A stretch of 64,000 nucleotides of DNA. It comes from Oscarella lobularis (lineage: Eukaryota; Porifera; Homoscleromorpha; Homosclerophorida; Oscarellidae). Below the pieces are notes generated by a model. That model was not told the DNA's origin and searched no databases. It saw only the letters and a list, made by a program, of their open reading frames with translations. The position numbers and the translations under genes were made by a program. This document shows positions 36,701 to 54,819 of this stretch, piece by piece. Positions within the stretch are counted from its first letter, which is position 1. The number at the start of each line of letters is the position of its first letter. The stretch spans positions 3,100,001-3,164,000 of the forward strand of contig NC_089184.1 in NCBI RefSeq assembly GCF_947507565.1. Reading direction: 5' to 3'.

Positions 36701-39250
36701 CGGAAGAAAGCTCCACTCTTCTTCTGAGTTGGATTGCGGTTTTGAAATCTGATTTGAACGGCGCGGTGTGCAACTACGTTGTACGGTACTCTAAGAAGAA
36801 TATTCCCAATGCCGAATGGTCTATAGAAGATATTAACGCTGGAAATCACGAAACGCTGCTTCAAGGACTAGCGCCGTATACCGAGTATCACGTAGAAATC
36901 GCTGCAGAAACATGTGGTGTCAGTGGGATAGGGCTTTACGCTTCTGGAAGAAACAGAACTAGAGAAGGAGGTTTGTTATTTATTTCTTTGTTTAAATAAT
37001 CATATCTTTTGCCAGTACCTAATGCACCTGACATTTTTTTGGTTGAGCGGAATTTGACGTGGATAAAAGTCAAATGGACAGTCGAGCCTAATGGAATTCT
37101 ATTTCGAGTAGACGCAAAAATATCGTTTGTTCACGATGAAATTTACAATACGTCCGTATACAATACTTCAAAGGTGACAGGCGAAGCGGAATTCTTTGGT
37201 CTGGAACCATATCATCCGTATACCGTAAGTATTCGAGCGTACTCCGGGCGAGGAGCGGGTTTGCCTGGGACTCTACTTGTTTTCACCTGCGGTGAAGGTA
37301 CGCATCGGTTCACATAACAATTGGACTACGTTGTTTAATTAATTAATATCGTTTGTCACAGCTCCTCGATCTGCGGCTCTCAATCTTACGTGCGAACATC
37401 TTGGCGATAATGGAACTGAGATTCGATTGAAATACACGGACATTCCTATGTCTGACTGGCGTGGTGAACGTCAGGGATACCGTGTCAATTTGTTCAAAGG
37501 AAACGAAACCAGCGTTAGTCAAGTTTATAATGATACTACCTTGTATGTCGGAAAATCGGTCGACGAATCTAATATCGTAGAGATTAAAAAATCTACCGTT
37601 GACTTCGACCAGTGGTACACGGTAACTTTGCAAGCTGAAAGTGACTCTAAGTGCAATCGAAAGAACGTCGGCCCGAGCAGCGATCTTTGCTCATTTTTTA
37701 TTCCAAATTTAACTAAAACACTACTTATTTCAAAGCCGACTGAAAGACTATTTATTTCACAGCCGACGTCAGAAACACTTTTTGTTCCAAAGCCGGCTGA
37801 AACAGTACAAGGCACAGGTGAAAACTTAAACAGCGTTATCTTATTCACCTTTCTTACACGTGATCATTTAGCTATGACAATTGTCATTGCTATAGCTTCG
37901 TCAGTAGCAGCGCTGTTAATCATCGTACTTGTGATTGTTATTGTCTTCGTGCAAAAAAGACGTATACAAGCAAAATTGGAAGTCATTCAGCTACAAGAAT
38001 TACCAAACCAACGCCAAACTCACTGGCTCATGAAGTGGCCAACGTACGACGAATTCCAATTCAGCAAGGAACGTCTCAAAATCGAAGACGAACTCGGCGA
38101 AGGTCAATTTGGAAAAGTCTATTTTGCCTGGGCAACGGGAATCCTCAAAGGCGAAGAGAAAACGCGAGTTGCTGTGAAAACAATGAAGCAGGGATCATCG
38201 CAGGAGACGGCTGAAGATTTTCGTAAGGAAATGGAAATCATGATGGACTTCGATCATCCGAACATTGTTCGTCTTCTGGGAATATGCACGCACGACGAAC
38301 CCCTCTATCTCATCACTGAACTCATGAAACACGGCGATTTGAAGGCCTACATTCGAAAGGCACGTCCCATCGAGACGCATCCGCGCTCTCTTCTATCCGT
38401 CGCCCAACTCGTGGACATCGCCGCTCAGGCGGCCGCCGGCGTCGCCTATCTCGCTTCCCGTTTGTTCGTTCATTGCGATATCGCCGCACGAAACTGTCTT
38501 GTCGGCGAAAACGGCGATCAATTGTCAGTGAAAGTTTCCGACTTTGGAATGGCGAGAGATATTTACCAAGAAGAGTACTATCGTCGTAAAGGCGGTACGA
38601 TGCCCATTCGATGGATGGCCCCAGAAGCGATAACCGACGGGAAATACACAGTCGAATCAGACGCCTGGTCACTAGGCGTTCTTCTATGGGAGATATTTGT
38701 CTTTGGATATCAGCCGTATTTTGGTAAGAGCCACGAGCAGGTGATCGACGGAATTCTTCAAGGTAGCTTGAGTTTGGAGTGTCCTTCGCTCTGTCCCAAA
38801 TCCGTTTATCAGTTCATGCGTCGCTGCTGGGAGAGAGATCCGTCTGATAGAATCAAGTCAAGTGACGTGGCGAACGCCTTGCAAGCTATGAGAGATATGG
38901 GCGACATATCTGCGGGTCATTTAGATATGTCGCCGACCGAATCGAAGGTGGTGGAATGCACGCCGATGAGTTCTTTCACTTCTCGTGGCACCGAATTAGA
39001 TCCAATGAATGAAGAAAACGCTTCGTTGCCAGATGTCATTACTATGAATCGCGGCAATCCTTCTTCGCCGAGCGATCAGAAGCGTAATACGCACGCGGAG
39101 GTTTCACAGAAAGAGCGCGAGGAGGTCAACAAAAAGAAGAAGGAGAAGGCACTGTCCTCTCCGAATTTGACAACTTACGTGAATGTCATGGCAAGCACAG
39201 AGGATTTGGATTCTGCAACCAAAACCGGTAAGGATGATCCCAGTGCTTGA
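30799..39250 (+). CDS. RTK copy B: receptor tyrosine kinase with about 14 FN3 domains, laminin-EGF module and an HCD kinase
   Basis: Exons 30799-30835, 30913-31053 (signal peptide VVLVFTLLLLSTTSQ), 31128-31433 (first FN3) and onward to a TGA ending at 39250. Order: three FN3; laminin-type EGF (CFLNGSFNENC...CLCLDGAYGQNC, about 32385-32530); about 360 residues of unclassified extracellular sequence (32585-33890); about 11 FN3 (33897-37700), most encoded by single exons between phase-1 introns; a stalk; a membrane helix (about 37873-37955); and a kinase of the insulin-receptor/TRK/ROR-like group. The kinase has GEGQFG, VAVK, DFG, the activation loop DIYQEEYYRR and WMAPEA. The HRD motif is HCD and SDVWSLG is SDAWSLG. 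The tail keeps YVNV (a Grb2-type YxN site), but the YTPM of copy A is CTPM here. A 33-nt intron near 33640 must be assumed. It presumably binds an extracellular or matrix ligand. Confidence 0.9.
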
Positions 39251-39787
39251 AAAATCAGCCGTGCACAGGTGTTTTGTCTGAGCTGACAGCATTACTTGTA
39301 GGTCGAAGGTCATAGGTATAGCACCCATTTTACCGCGCATGCGACAGCAGAAAATCGTTCGGTAAAACACCACATGCTGTCAGGTGTCTTAGAGAGTCGT
39401 CGAATTTTTTTGCGTACTGTATTTGTGTAATTTTTAGATACTAAATAATGATGTAGCTCTATTATATGTCGATTTTCTGTCTATGCGTGATTAAAACGAT
39501 GTCAACATTTGGGCTTTCTTGATATAGTGTTCCTGGATTCCTTAGAGGTAGCAGCGAGTCCGAAAGAAACGTTTTGTTGCTTGATGCAGTTAGTTTCTTC
39601 AATTTTTACAGTTCACTACTGGGGTAAAATTAGATAATACTCCACGTCCGGGCTTTTTTAAAATCCCGTTTGTGCTACAAGCTTCTACGTCTTATTCCGT
39701 CTTTTTAGCCAGTTTGGCAATTGCTATTGCTTAGATTCTGCATTTGAAAGGTCGTCGCTTGTCTCTACAGCAATAGCTGGCCGAGCT
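39251..39787. other. 3' flank of RTK copy B
   Basis: Counterpart of 21366-21853, with substitutions and small indels. No separate gene seen. Confidence 0.5.
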
Positions 39788-40008
39788 ATGCCTTCGTTCG
39801 ACTTCTTTCTCGTTCTCGACTTCGAAGCGAAGTGCGCGAGCATCAAGATCGTTCAAATGGTCTACCAGTCATCTAGAGAGATTTGTTGGAGGATGTCGTT
39901 TCCCCCGGTATTCTTCTTAACTAAAGATCTCTACAAAAACGGAAGATTTTTTTCATTTTTTGTCCAGCCGACAGCGAATCCAATTCTCAAGGAATTTTTT
40001 GCACAAAG
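39788..40008 (+). pseudogene. First exon of an ERI-type exonuclease, damaged (copy B)
   Basis: It begins MPSFDFFLVLDFEAKC, keeping the Asp and Glu of Exo I but with Lys for the usual Thr. The end FFVQPTANPILKEFF is recognisable, and a GT donor follows at 40009. The middle has lost the LQEIVKFP strand through indels. No later exons with the rest of the catalytic core were found. The lesions differ from those in copy A, so the two copies decayed at least partly after duplication. Confidence 0.65.
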
Positions 40009-41112
40009 GTAATCATTAGACTGATAGTCTTTCTTTTGATGCCGAGCAAAGATCGCTCAAAAAAATCCTTATCATTGTCTTTATTTTTCTAACACTTACT
40101 TTGCCACTTCTGTGACATCCCGGGTTTTGTTGCTTTCATGAACGTAATCGAAAAATGATGGCGTCCTTGTTGCCAGTTGTCATTGTTTCGTGTTCCATCT
40201 GCATCAGATGATAATGAGTGCACAGGAGGCGATCGTGCGTTCGTTGTAATTGTGCCGTCGTCACGTCCCGCTCTCTTTGACGAGTATATTCAACTTCAAA
40301 ATGACGTAGTCAGCGACATATAATTGACGAGTAATCACTGTTATTTGATACTAATGAACTTCTACCTACACACGGACACTCCTCCAATGTCCGTGTCAAT
40401 GACGACAATATCTTCTCCACTGGACTGATCGTTCTTTCAAATCTGCGACAGAACTTACCTGTGTTGCTATAGGAAGCAGTGATTTGGTTAGCCAATGTAG
40501 CGGCACATTGAATAGCCCGGCATGTCACTGCTCAACTAACTAGATCATTCGCATTGTAATTCATTTAAAATCTACTTCACAAATTATATATAATTAGCAC
40601 AATCTTACGCGCTAATATGCGAGTTCAGCCAAAAAGTCGCAGCATTCAGTTTAACTTAAACAAGACAAGGGGGAAAATTTTCAATTTCATTTTTTAGAGC
40701 TGGCGGTATATTTTAACTTAACGAATAAGATTTTCAATTCAATGTTGTCCGCTTTCACAGAAACTTTAAATAGCTAGCAGAAAAGTGTGATGTTGTATCA
40801 ACTAGAAAAAGGTTTTATTTAGTGATTATTTGACAAGGTCCATGTTTTTGAAGCCAGTCAGATGCCGTAGGTCGTTAGGAGCGCATTTAACTGACGCAAA
40901 AAGTAATTCGCCCGGCGCGTAGACACATACTCAAATTGCGCTCAATTGATTTATTTCAAATACGCACAGCGATTTTTACATTATGTTCATGCCAAAATCA
41001 TATCTAACGTCGGCACCATCCTTTCTTTTATTCTTATTTGCTGTGTGTCTTTCCGAGCGTTCTGCACGTCTTCGCCAACAAACTTTCTTTGACTGTTTCG
41101 TCGCACGTTCAA
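40009..41112. other. Spacer, no gene recognised
   Basis: Diverged counterpart of 22091-22984. No shared open frame, no RNA gene and no repeat family recognised. Confidence 0.45.
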
Positions 41113-41882
41113 TCTTCATCCCCATCTGAAAATCAAACTCCTATTAGTCACTGTAAAATGATTACTGTACGTACCTTTTCTGAATGCGTTCGTATTAGCG
41201 TTACCCGAGCTACACCGCGGGGAGGTTCGAACGCTACGTAGCTCATGGCAGCCACCGCAAAGCGATGACCACCGGTTCCAAAAAGTTTCGGGAGAGTATA
41301 TTGACCTCATCGGCCCCCTCAATAAGTATCCGCCTGGATGGGTAGTCGGCCCCTAATACCGAATCCCCCGGCGCGACGATACCTGACCACATTGGTAAGC
41401 ATATAGCTAAGAACCAGGGCTTCTGAAGAGGAGAGCGGCTGACCACCGTTTGTAGGAGTCGACAGGAAAGGACGTGCAATGCCTGAATCGAAGTCTCCTG
41501 AGCCAGATCATCCGCAATCTAATCGCGCCAATTGGTGAGATAAGTGCCGGCAACCAGACCGCTTGCGACACTCCCTCCGAGCCGTACCCACTCTGCCTAA
41601 CGCAGGTCGTGCTCGTTTGGCAACAATAAGACTTATAAGCGATCTTTCTGCTCAGTGCGTGAACCGAGGCCGAAGCCCCCCATTGCCCTGCTTACAGGCT
41701 CCGGCACGGGATTAATCCTGGGCCACGCTGATCCAACGATCCTGACTGCCCTTTTGCCAATCTCCCGAGCCAGTCCGTCAAGGATAAGACGCAGATTGCT
41801 CCGCGCCGCACCCACCCTAGGCCTCAACTGAAGAGAAATCGGTGTGCGCGTTCCTTTTGAACAGCGTAGCCCCACCCATTAC
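41113..41882. other. GC-rich conserved block, uninterrupted copy
   Basis: Matches 22985-23456 plus 28598-28886 almost base for base. The transposon's empty site is at about 41585-41592. A minus-strand frame of 80 codons (41633-41875) is not kept in copy A, so it is not scored as a gene. Confidence 0.5.
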
Positions 41883-41960
41883 TCTCATTGGTCCGTGAAG
41901 GTCACGTGCGTTCACCTAGCGCTCTCATTGGTTTTTCTGAATAGGTGCGAAAATATAAAC
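41883..41960 (+). promoter_or_regulatory. Promoter-like cluster: two inverted CCAAT boxes, E-box, TATA-like site (copy B)
   Basis: ATTGG at 41887-41891 and 41927-41931, CACGTG at 41903-41908 and AATATAAAC near 41951-41960. Order and spacing equal copy A (28887-28965), although the base after the E-box has changed. Confidence 0.6.
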
Positions 41961-42272
41961 CGGTTCCAATACCGGTTTGACTGCATGTTGCGTCATGATT
42001 TTAGTCAGCATTTCTATTTCTGGCAATGAATGACGTAAGCTTTCTCGCCTCGAGTTCAAGATGGTGGACGATGCCTCGTGTTCGTCGTTTCTTTTCCACA
42101 CAGATTCTTGTCTTACGTTTAGGTTAGACTATCGTAGATCGGCTTTCGCGGTCTTGTCCACGAACGGGACATCAGGAACCGAACACGTGATCTCGAAGAA
42201 GCAACGAAGAGTGGCGTAGAAGACGAAAACGAGCGATTTCGGCGACGACGACGGCTTGGAAGCTAAGGAAGA

Positions 42273-42466
42273 ATGCAAGAGACGGCGTTCGGTAAGCGTC
42301 TAAGCGATCGGGAGCCCGTTTGTCGCGATAGAAATGGCAATCTCTCCACGCGGCCTTCGCCGATCACTTTTGCCTCGTTTTTTTTGCAGCGATCTGCAAC
42401 TCCGAAGCACGATGCGATCAAGAGCTCACGCTGAAGTACGAAAAAACGGCGCAAAAATACGAACAG
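42273..42466 (+). CDS. Two small exons encoding the start of an SH3-like domain (copy B)
   Basis: Exons 42273-42291 and 42390-42466, phase-1 intron between, matching 29277-29469. The peptide is MQETAFAICNSEARCDQELT followed by LKYEKTAQKYEQ. Aromatic residues of the SH3 ALYDY box seen in copy A (F and Y) are replaced by C and S or E, so this copy is probably decaying. Downstream, similarity to copy A ends near 42912. Confidence 0.25.
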
Positions 42467-42976
42467 GTACGCTTTGGGTCCCCGAAACAATTATGGTTCT
42501 TTTCTTCGCGAATTTCGACTCGCACGAGCCATTTGGCCACGCGTGGCTGTTTTGCTAGCGAATTAGAATCGATCTAACGCGTTTAGCAGGTTGGAAATCC
42601 GCGAGGTGAAGATTTTAGAATCTCTGAATTTTTTGTCATTTAGTTCATTTCTCCGATTCTACATGTTTTATTATGAAACAATGGGATTCAGTTGCCTGTG
42701 TGATCTCGCAGTACGAAATTGACTCTACGTTTTATATGTAATATTGAATTTTTTTGTAGATGTTATGTACTTTATGGATCATTTCCTTCATCCAAAATCT
42801 CTTTACGTCAAGGTAGCGAAGACCATATAGATTGTTATTTGAATCTGATTTTACTTTGTCTTCAGTTCTTTTCTCTCCTCATATCAATCAGAGAGCGAAG
42901 ATGCAGCCGAAGACATCACCACCCTAGGGACTTTATGAAACGGATGAATTTGGGTGAATGCAACGTCGGTAAGCGT

Positions 42977-43806
42977 ACAAGATTTTTAGGGCTATGCACG
43001 CTGATAGAGTCATGTTCTCAACACAAGATCCTTAGGTATATGCATGATGATAGAGTCACGTTCTCAACACAAGATCTTTATGATAGAGCCACGTTCTCAA
43101 CACAAGATCCTTAGGGATATGCATGATGATAGAGCCACGTTCTCAACACAAAATCCTTAGGTGTATGCATTATGATAGAGTCACGTTCTCAACAAAAGAT
43201 CCTTAGGGCTATGCATGATGATAGAGCCACGTTCTCAGCACAGGATTCTTAGGGAAATGCACGATGATAGAGCCACGTTCTCAACGCAAGATTCTTAGGG
43301 CTATGCAGGCTGATAGAGTCACGTTCTCAGCACAAGATCTTTAGGTATTTGCATGATGATAGAGTCACGTTCTCAGCACAAGATCCTTAAGGATATGCAT
43401 GATGATAGAGCCACGTTCTCAGCACAGGATTCTTAGGGAAATGCACGATGATAGAGCCACGTTCTCAGCACAGGATTCTTAGGGAAATGCACGATGATAG
43501 GGCCACCTTTTCAACGCAAGATTCTTAGGGCTATGCAGGCTGATAGAGTCACGTTCTCAACACAAGATCCCTAGGTATATGCATGATGATAGAGTCACGT
43601 TCTCAATACAAGATCTTTAGGGATATGCATGATGATAGAGCCACGTTCTCAGCACGGGATTCTTAGGAAAATGCACGATGATAGAGCCACATTCTCAACG
43701 CAAGATTCTTAGGGCTATGCACGCTGATAGAGTCACGTTCTCAACACAAGATCCTTAGGTATATGCATGATGAAAAAGTCACGTTCTCAACACAGGTTTC
43801 TTAGGT
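42977..43806. repeat. Minisatellite, 46-bp unit, about 17-18 copies
   Basis: Direct repeats of about 46 bases, each containing GATAGAGTCACGTTCTCAAC, ACAAGATCCTTAGG and TATGCATGAT. Variants alternate (GAGTCACG or GAGCCACG; CAACAC or CAGCAC), and one unit near 43070-43085 is shortened. No unique spacers lie between units. It begins just after the end of homology to copy A. Confidence 0.95.
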
Positions 43807-45156
43807 ACACGTTCTGGCGACTTTTGATTTGAGTATACTTAGGATATACTGAAGACTTTTTGGATTGTGATATTTTTCTCTAAGGTTGTCCGACCCACAT
43901 GTTTAATTCTCCGTGTGGCATTCCGACTTTCAAGCAAGCCCTATCGAGCATCATGGTAAAACGATCTATTAATCGATATTACGTTTTTATTTCTTTTGGA
44001 TGCTGCCTTTGCTACCACCTACCAAAGGTATTATTTTCTTAAAATTTATAGATCTCGGTACTTTTTTATCTATATTGTTCAAGGAACCGCTGATTGCACT
44101 TCTCAATGGGGCGCGACGCCGCAACGACGTCACCGTTTCTAGTTGCTTCTCGATGTCCGTTGCCTTTTACGTCGTCATCTCAGCTGTCAAAAGGAGGTGC
44201 CTGCTTCAATGGGGAATGCTTCAATTACAGGTGAGAGACTAAGTAGGAGAACGCCTATCTTCCTTATCTATTTATTCATTTTTTAGGAAGAGTGGAGTGG
44301 ATGAAATTAGGGAGGCGCTATTCGTTTTTGTAGTTACCTTAGTTCGTTTGTTTCTTCATTCGTTTTTTTGCATGCATTGTTGCTTTTTTATTCCACGACC
44401 TGATAACTCTTTTTTTTACATCATAAAAGTGTAATGGTGTTACTTGAATAAAAGTAGTGTGTAGGGCACGCACGTCAACTCATAGCGCGAATGATGAAAA
44501 CGAAATTTTTATTTCATATACCCGGAAGTAACCCGGAAGTAGCTAAAAAATTACAACCTGTTCCCATCTTTTTCCACAAGAAGGGGATTTTAACCCTAGC
44601 CCCCTGAGGAGGAACAGTTACCGTCTGTTCCTACAGGTGCCTTCATTGCTTATCCCAAGGCAGAGGGAATGTGCCTGCTGCCATTGATAAAATCTATAGG
44701 CAAGCAAGCATTTATTGCTTTAGGCGTCATTCTTCAAGAGAGACTACAAATACAGATAGTAGCCTCGTCCAGAGATACACGCCTAGTGAGTGGGCAGTTT
44801 TCCAGCTCGGGGCCGCACAACCGCTTCAGCAGTTGATATAGGCCTACCCAGGAGATGGGACAGTTTAGACGCTATGGCCTCGTTGTCCAGGAGGCATACA
44901 AGCAGTTTAGGAGACTGCATCTATGAAATAAAGATGCAAATCTCCGCAGTCCGGCAGATGGACCGACCCGTCATGCTGAGGACGTTGGGACAGCGGTCTA
45001 CCTCTTCGTCACTTCAATAACTGCAAAAAAATGAAAAATGATTAATATTAGCTCAAATGAATTGGCATAGAATAATTCAATACCATGACGTTAAAAAGGG
45101 CAGAAAAGTCCCACTGTTGATTCATAAATAAAACCGCGAGCTATATCTAGCTTATG
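43807..45156. other. Unassigned stretch, possible exons of an unidentified gene
   Basis: Splice-bounded segments near 43886-43954 (frame CPTHMFNSPCGIPTFKQALS) and before the donor at 44230 (frame ending GGACFNGECFNYR) are Cys-bearing and could belong to a secreted protein. The joins are uncertain and no family was recognised. The remainder shows no supported gene. Confidence 0.2.
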
Positions 45157-45162
45157 GTTATC

Positions 45163-45193
<31 letters not shown>

Positions 45194-45208
45194 CTAGCCT
45201 ATCTATTT
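45157..45208. repeat. (ATCT)n microsatellite
   Basis: About twelve near-perfect TATC/ATCT units with two interruptions. Confidence 0.95.
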
Positions 45209-45307
45209 GCACAGATAAGTGAAAAATTCAGATACTGTATAAAAAGGTCTCTTGCAATATTTAGCAATTCTTTCAAAGTTCTCCTATAAAGACTTACATG
45301 TTTCCAT

Positions 45308-45591
45308 TCACGCTTCAGCCAATTCCTGCTCTCTGAGCTCCTGCTTCTGCTGCTCGCGTTTCAGTTTTCCAATTCGCTGGAGTTCATGTACTTCCACCGT
45401 TTTGAGCTCTAATACGAAACAAAAAGGTCGGAGACAATGCAGGCAAGTTGATTCGGGTCTGGCGCGCTACGACCTTCTCATTAGAACGCTAGAAGTCGCG
45501 AGATCTTTGGCATTAGCGCTTCCAGACCTCAGCACACGGCGAAGGGGGCCTGTCGAGTCCATTCACGCGCTTTCCTACCTCCACTCTTCAT
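45308..45591 (-). CDS. Possible short charged helical peptide (two exons)
   Basis: Reading the minus strand, ATGAAGAGTGGAG (45579-45591) is followed by a GT donor. An AG acceptor precedes an exon at 45308-45408 encoding KTVEVHELQRIGKLKREQQK and then QELREQELAEA with a TGA. The product would be about 38 residues, nearly all amphipathic charged helix. The exon ends a few bases before a perfect GTAAGT donor, so this may instead be part of a longer transcript whose other exons were not found. Function unknown. Confidence 0.25.
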
Positions 45592-46200
45592 TTCTAATGA
45601 GCAGAACAGGACTTTCACGCAGAAAGGACGCTCATTTCTCGCGTCTTTCGACAGTTGGATGAAGAAAGCGACTCACGTGACGATTCAGTACAACCCCGGA
45701 CTGATTTGTTGTCTTATTCCTTCCGCGTGAGAGAAAACAAACGCTGCATGGGATTACCGCGAGTCTCTGCGTTGTTCTAGCGCAAAGGGCCACGCACGCT
45801 CCCATGCACCAAACCGGGTATACGGGGAAGAATCGCGGAAGACGCGCGCGCTTATAGACGAGTCCTAAGCTAACCGATCATGCAACTCCTGTCTCCATAA
45901 CATGGAGATCAGGAGAAAAAAGAATGCAACTATTTATCATGCACAATTTATCATGCACACTATAAAAACATGCACGAAAAAATATTCTTTTGCAGCTATC
46001 TTCCGTTCTTGATTCACCTACAATATTGTGTCAGTGAAAAGACGTGATACCCTGACAGAAAACGCTTAGCTTTCCACATTGATACTCCAGCAGCTGAATT
46101 CAAATTCTCGTACTCTAAAAAAGAAAACGAAATTATTAATCAGAAAATTTCTTAAAAAACTAGACTAAAAATTATTATTTATTACACCTAATAATAACTA

Positions 46201-46338
46201 AACCTGTAAAGAAAATAAAAACCTGCAAAAAAATAAACCTGTGATAAAAGCCTGTAAATAAAAACCTGTGAAAAAAAGAAACCTGTGAAAAAATAAAAAC
46301 CTGTGGAAGAAACAAAAACCCGCAAATAAAAAAACCTA
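46201..46338. repeat. Degenerate A-rich tandem repeat
   Basis: About eight copies of AAACCTGTGAAAAAATA-like units, 16-20 bases each, with changing A-run lengths. Confidence 0.8.
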
Positions 46339-48114
46339 CTATACTACCCTAAAAAAAGGAAAGCAGGAACTTGATAACAACCTAGATTACCTTAAAATCC
46401 ATTGACCTAAAATAAGCCTATATACTAATCAACCTAGATTACCTGAAAATCCACTGAATAATGGTCTAAAGCACGTGGCGGCTGCTGGCTAAGCACGTGA
46501 AGAGGAAAGGAGCTATAAGCCTACTACTCAAACCATCCTACCCTACTAGCAGCCACCAACTAAACCTTAGTGCATAGGGAGAGGACCCGTGCAAACTAAC
46601 GTAGTGATGCAAACGAAGCACGTGAGGGAGGAAGTGCCGTTACTGCATTATACCGAATTGTTGTCCCGCTACACTCTCCGCAACGTACACAATTGGGCTT
46701 CGTGCACTGCAACGACCACCAGCCCTCACTCGCGGACCCCAACCCGCCCTCGATTAGACTTTTGGAAATCAGACCTAATTGTTAGACTGTCGGAAATTTT
46801 CTATGCCCGCGAGCGTGGGCAGTGGCATCGCAGGCATTCGGCGCCGTGTACGTCACAGAGAGCCCCGCCCCCTAAGTGCACGCCTACACCAAGTGGGGCC
46901 CCAATGGGTGACCTGATTGTCGCGCTGACACGAGGCATTCATCTGCTTTTCCTCTTCGCTCTTTCGTCGCGAAACTAAAGGAAAAGAAGAAGGGAATGAA
47001 ATGAAACGAACTGCGAGTGCACGTGATGAGGGATCGACGAATGGCGAAAGGATTACGCGAGCGTCGTCACGTCCGCGATCCGTGTCACGACGCCGCTCGT
47101 AGCGAAAAAGTCGCTGGAGAGCAGAAACATCCACGCGCGCACTCTACGTCGTTCTCCGCGTGGAGACAGGACACAGGCATTGGCGCAGCGCGCCGCGCGG
47201 ACGAAAAATGAACGGGAAATGTGCGCTTACCTATTCGCGAGTTTCAATCTGCGCTGCTTGAGCTGCAAAGAGGCGAAGAAGTCGGTGCGATGAGAGTGCA
47301 TCGAGCTGAGTCTTCTGCGAGTGTGGATTCAGACGAAGCCGGAATTCTACTACGGGACTCGACTAGTCGTCGTCACGTGATGAACTTGAATGGCTTTTTC
47401 TTACGCGAGAAAAGATTGGTCGTCGATGCAACTGACGTAGGAAGTTTACCGCATAAGAGATATTGCGTCCAGCTAGTTGTTAGAGAATCGGGGCTCCATT
47501 GGGGAAAGACCGTCGTTTAGAGGCATCACTTCATTCAATTAGCTCTGACGGTACGCAGGTGAGTACAAACGATGACTAAGAAGCAGTATGACTAGTAAGA
47601 GCGAGACAGAACTCTTTGGGGAGGTACGTCGTAGTAGAAATCGACGTTCTGCCTTTCGCGATATCTTCGCTCCCAAGAAAGACGCTCCTTAGCTCAGTTT
47701 GCAAAGCAGTGTACTACTGAAACAAAACCTGCAGTAGCGCCCAAGCATCGATTTGAGCCTAGAATCTGTCAAATAGAAGAGGACGTTCGTATCTACCCAC
47801 GTGTCCTACCTCGTGGAATGTCATAAAAAAAACGTCAGAAAGGACATCACTTTAACAAGAAATACTCACACTCTATTGTTTCACCTAGAGGCTTTTTGAT
47901 TGCTATGTCTTTTTTTTGGCCACGCGCACAATGTTCGTAAGACTCGCTCTTGCACATCACCTATCCCTCTTTGCGAGGCCTCATATTGGCCAGCGGATGT
48001 GGCTAGAAGCCAAACTTAGAACCATTCCTAAGACTTCTTGCAGACTGACGATTACCTTGCTAATTGAACCGGACGTGACTGTAACAAAGGCAGCCTTCTA
48101 TTCTACTACTACAG
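46339..48114. other. Intergenic region upstream of the tandem-kinase receptor
   Basis: A GC-rich part (about 46660-47200) contains CCCCGCCCC near 46862 and may be a promoter or an unassigned first exon. A 99-codon frame at 47221-47520 resembles no family. A degenerate tRNA-like A-box (TTAGCTCAGTTTGC) is at 47689. The receptor start codon at 48115 ends the region. Confidence 0.4.

Positions 48115-54819
<6,705 letters not shown>

Noticed and set aside
41633-41875. 80-codon minus-strand frame in the GC-rich block
   Set aside because: Not kept in copy A and without family resemblance.
42977-43806. CRISPR array
   Set aside because: The units are contiguous 46-bp repeats without unique spacers, in an intron-rich animal genome.
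47221-47520. 99-codon frame upstream of the tandem-kinase receptor
   Set aside because: No recognised family, no splice support and no duplicate to test conservation.
47684-47766. tRNA gene
   Set aside because: The A-box-like TTAGCTCAGTTTGC is present, but the B-box is poor (ATCGATTTGAGCCT for GGTTCGANTCC), and no acceptor or anticodon stem can be drawn. At most a decayed tRNA-derived repeat.
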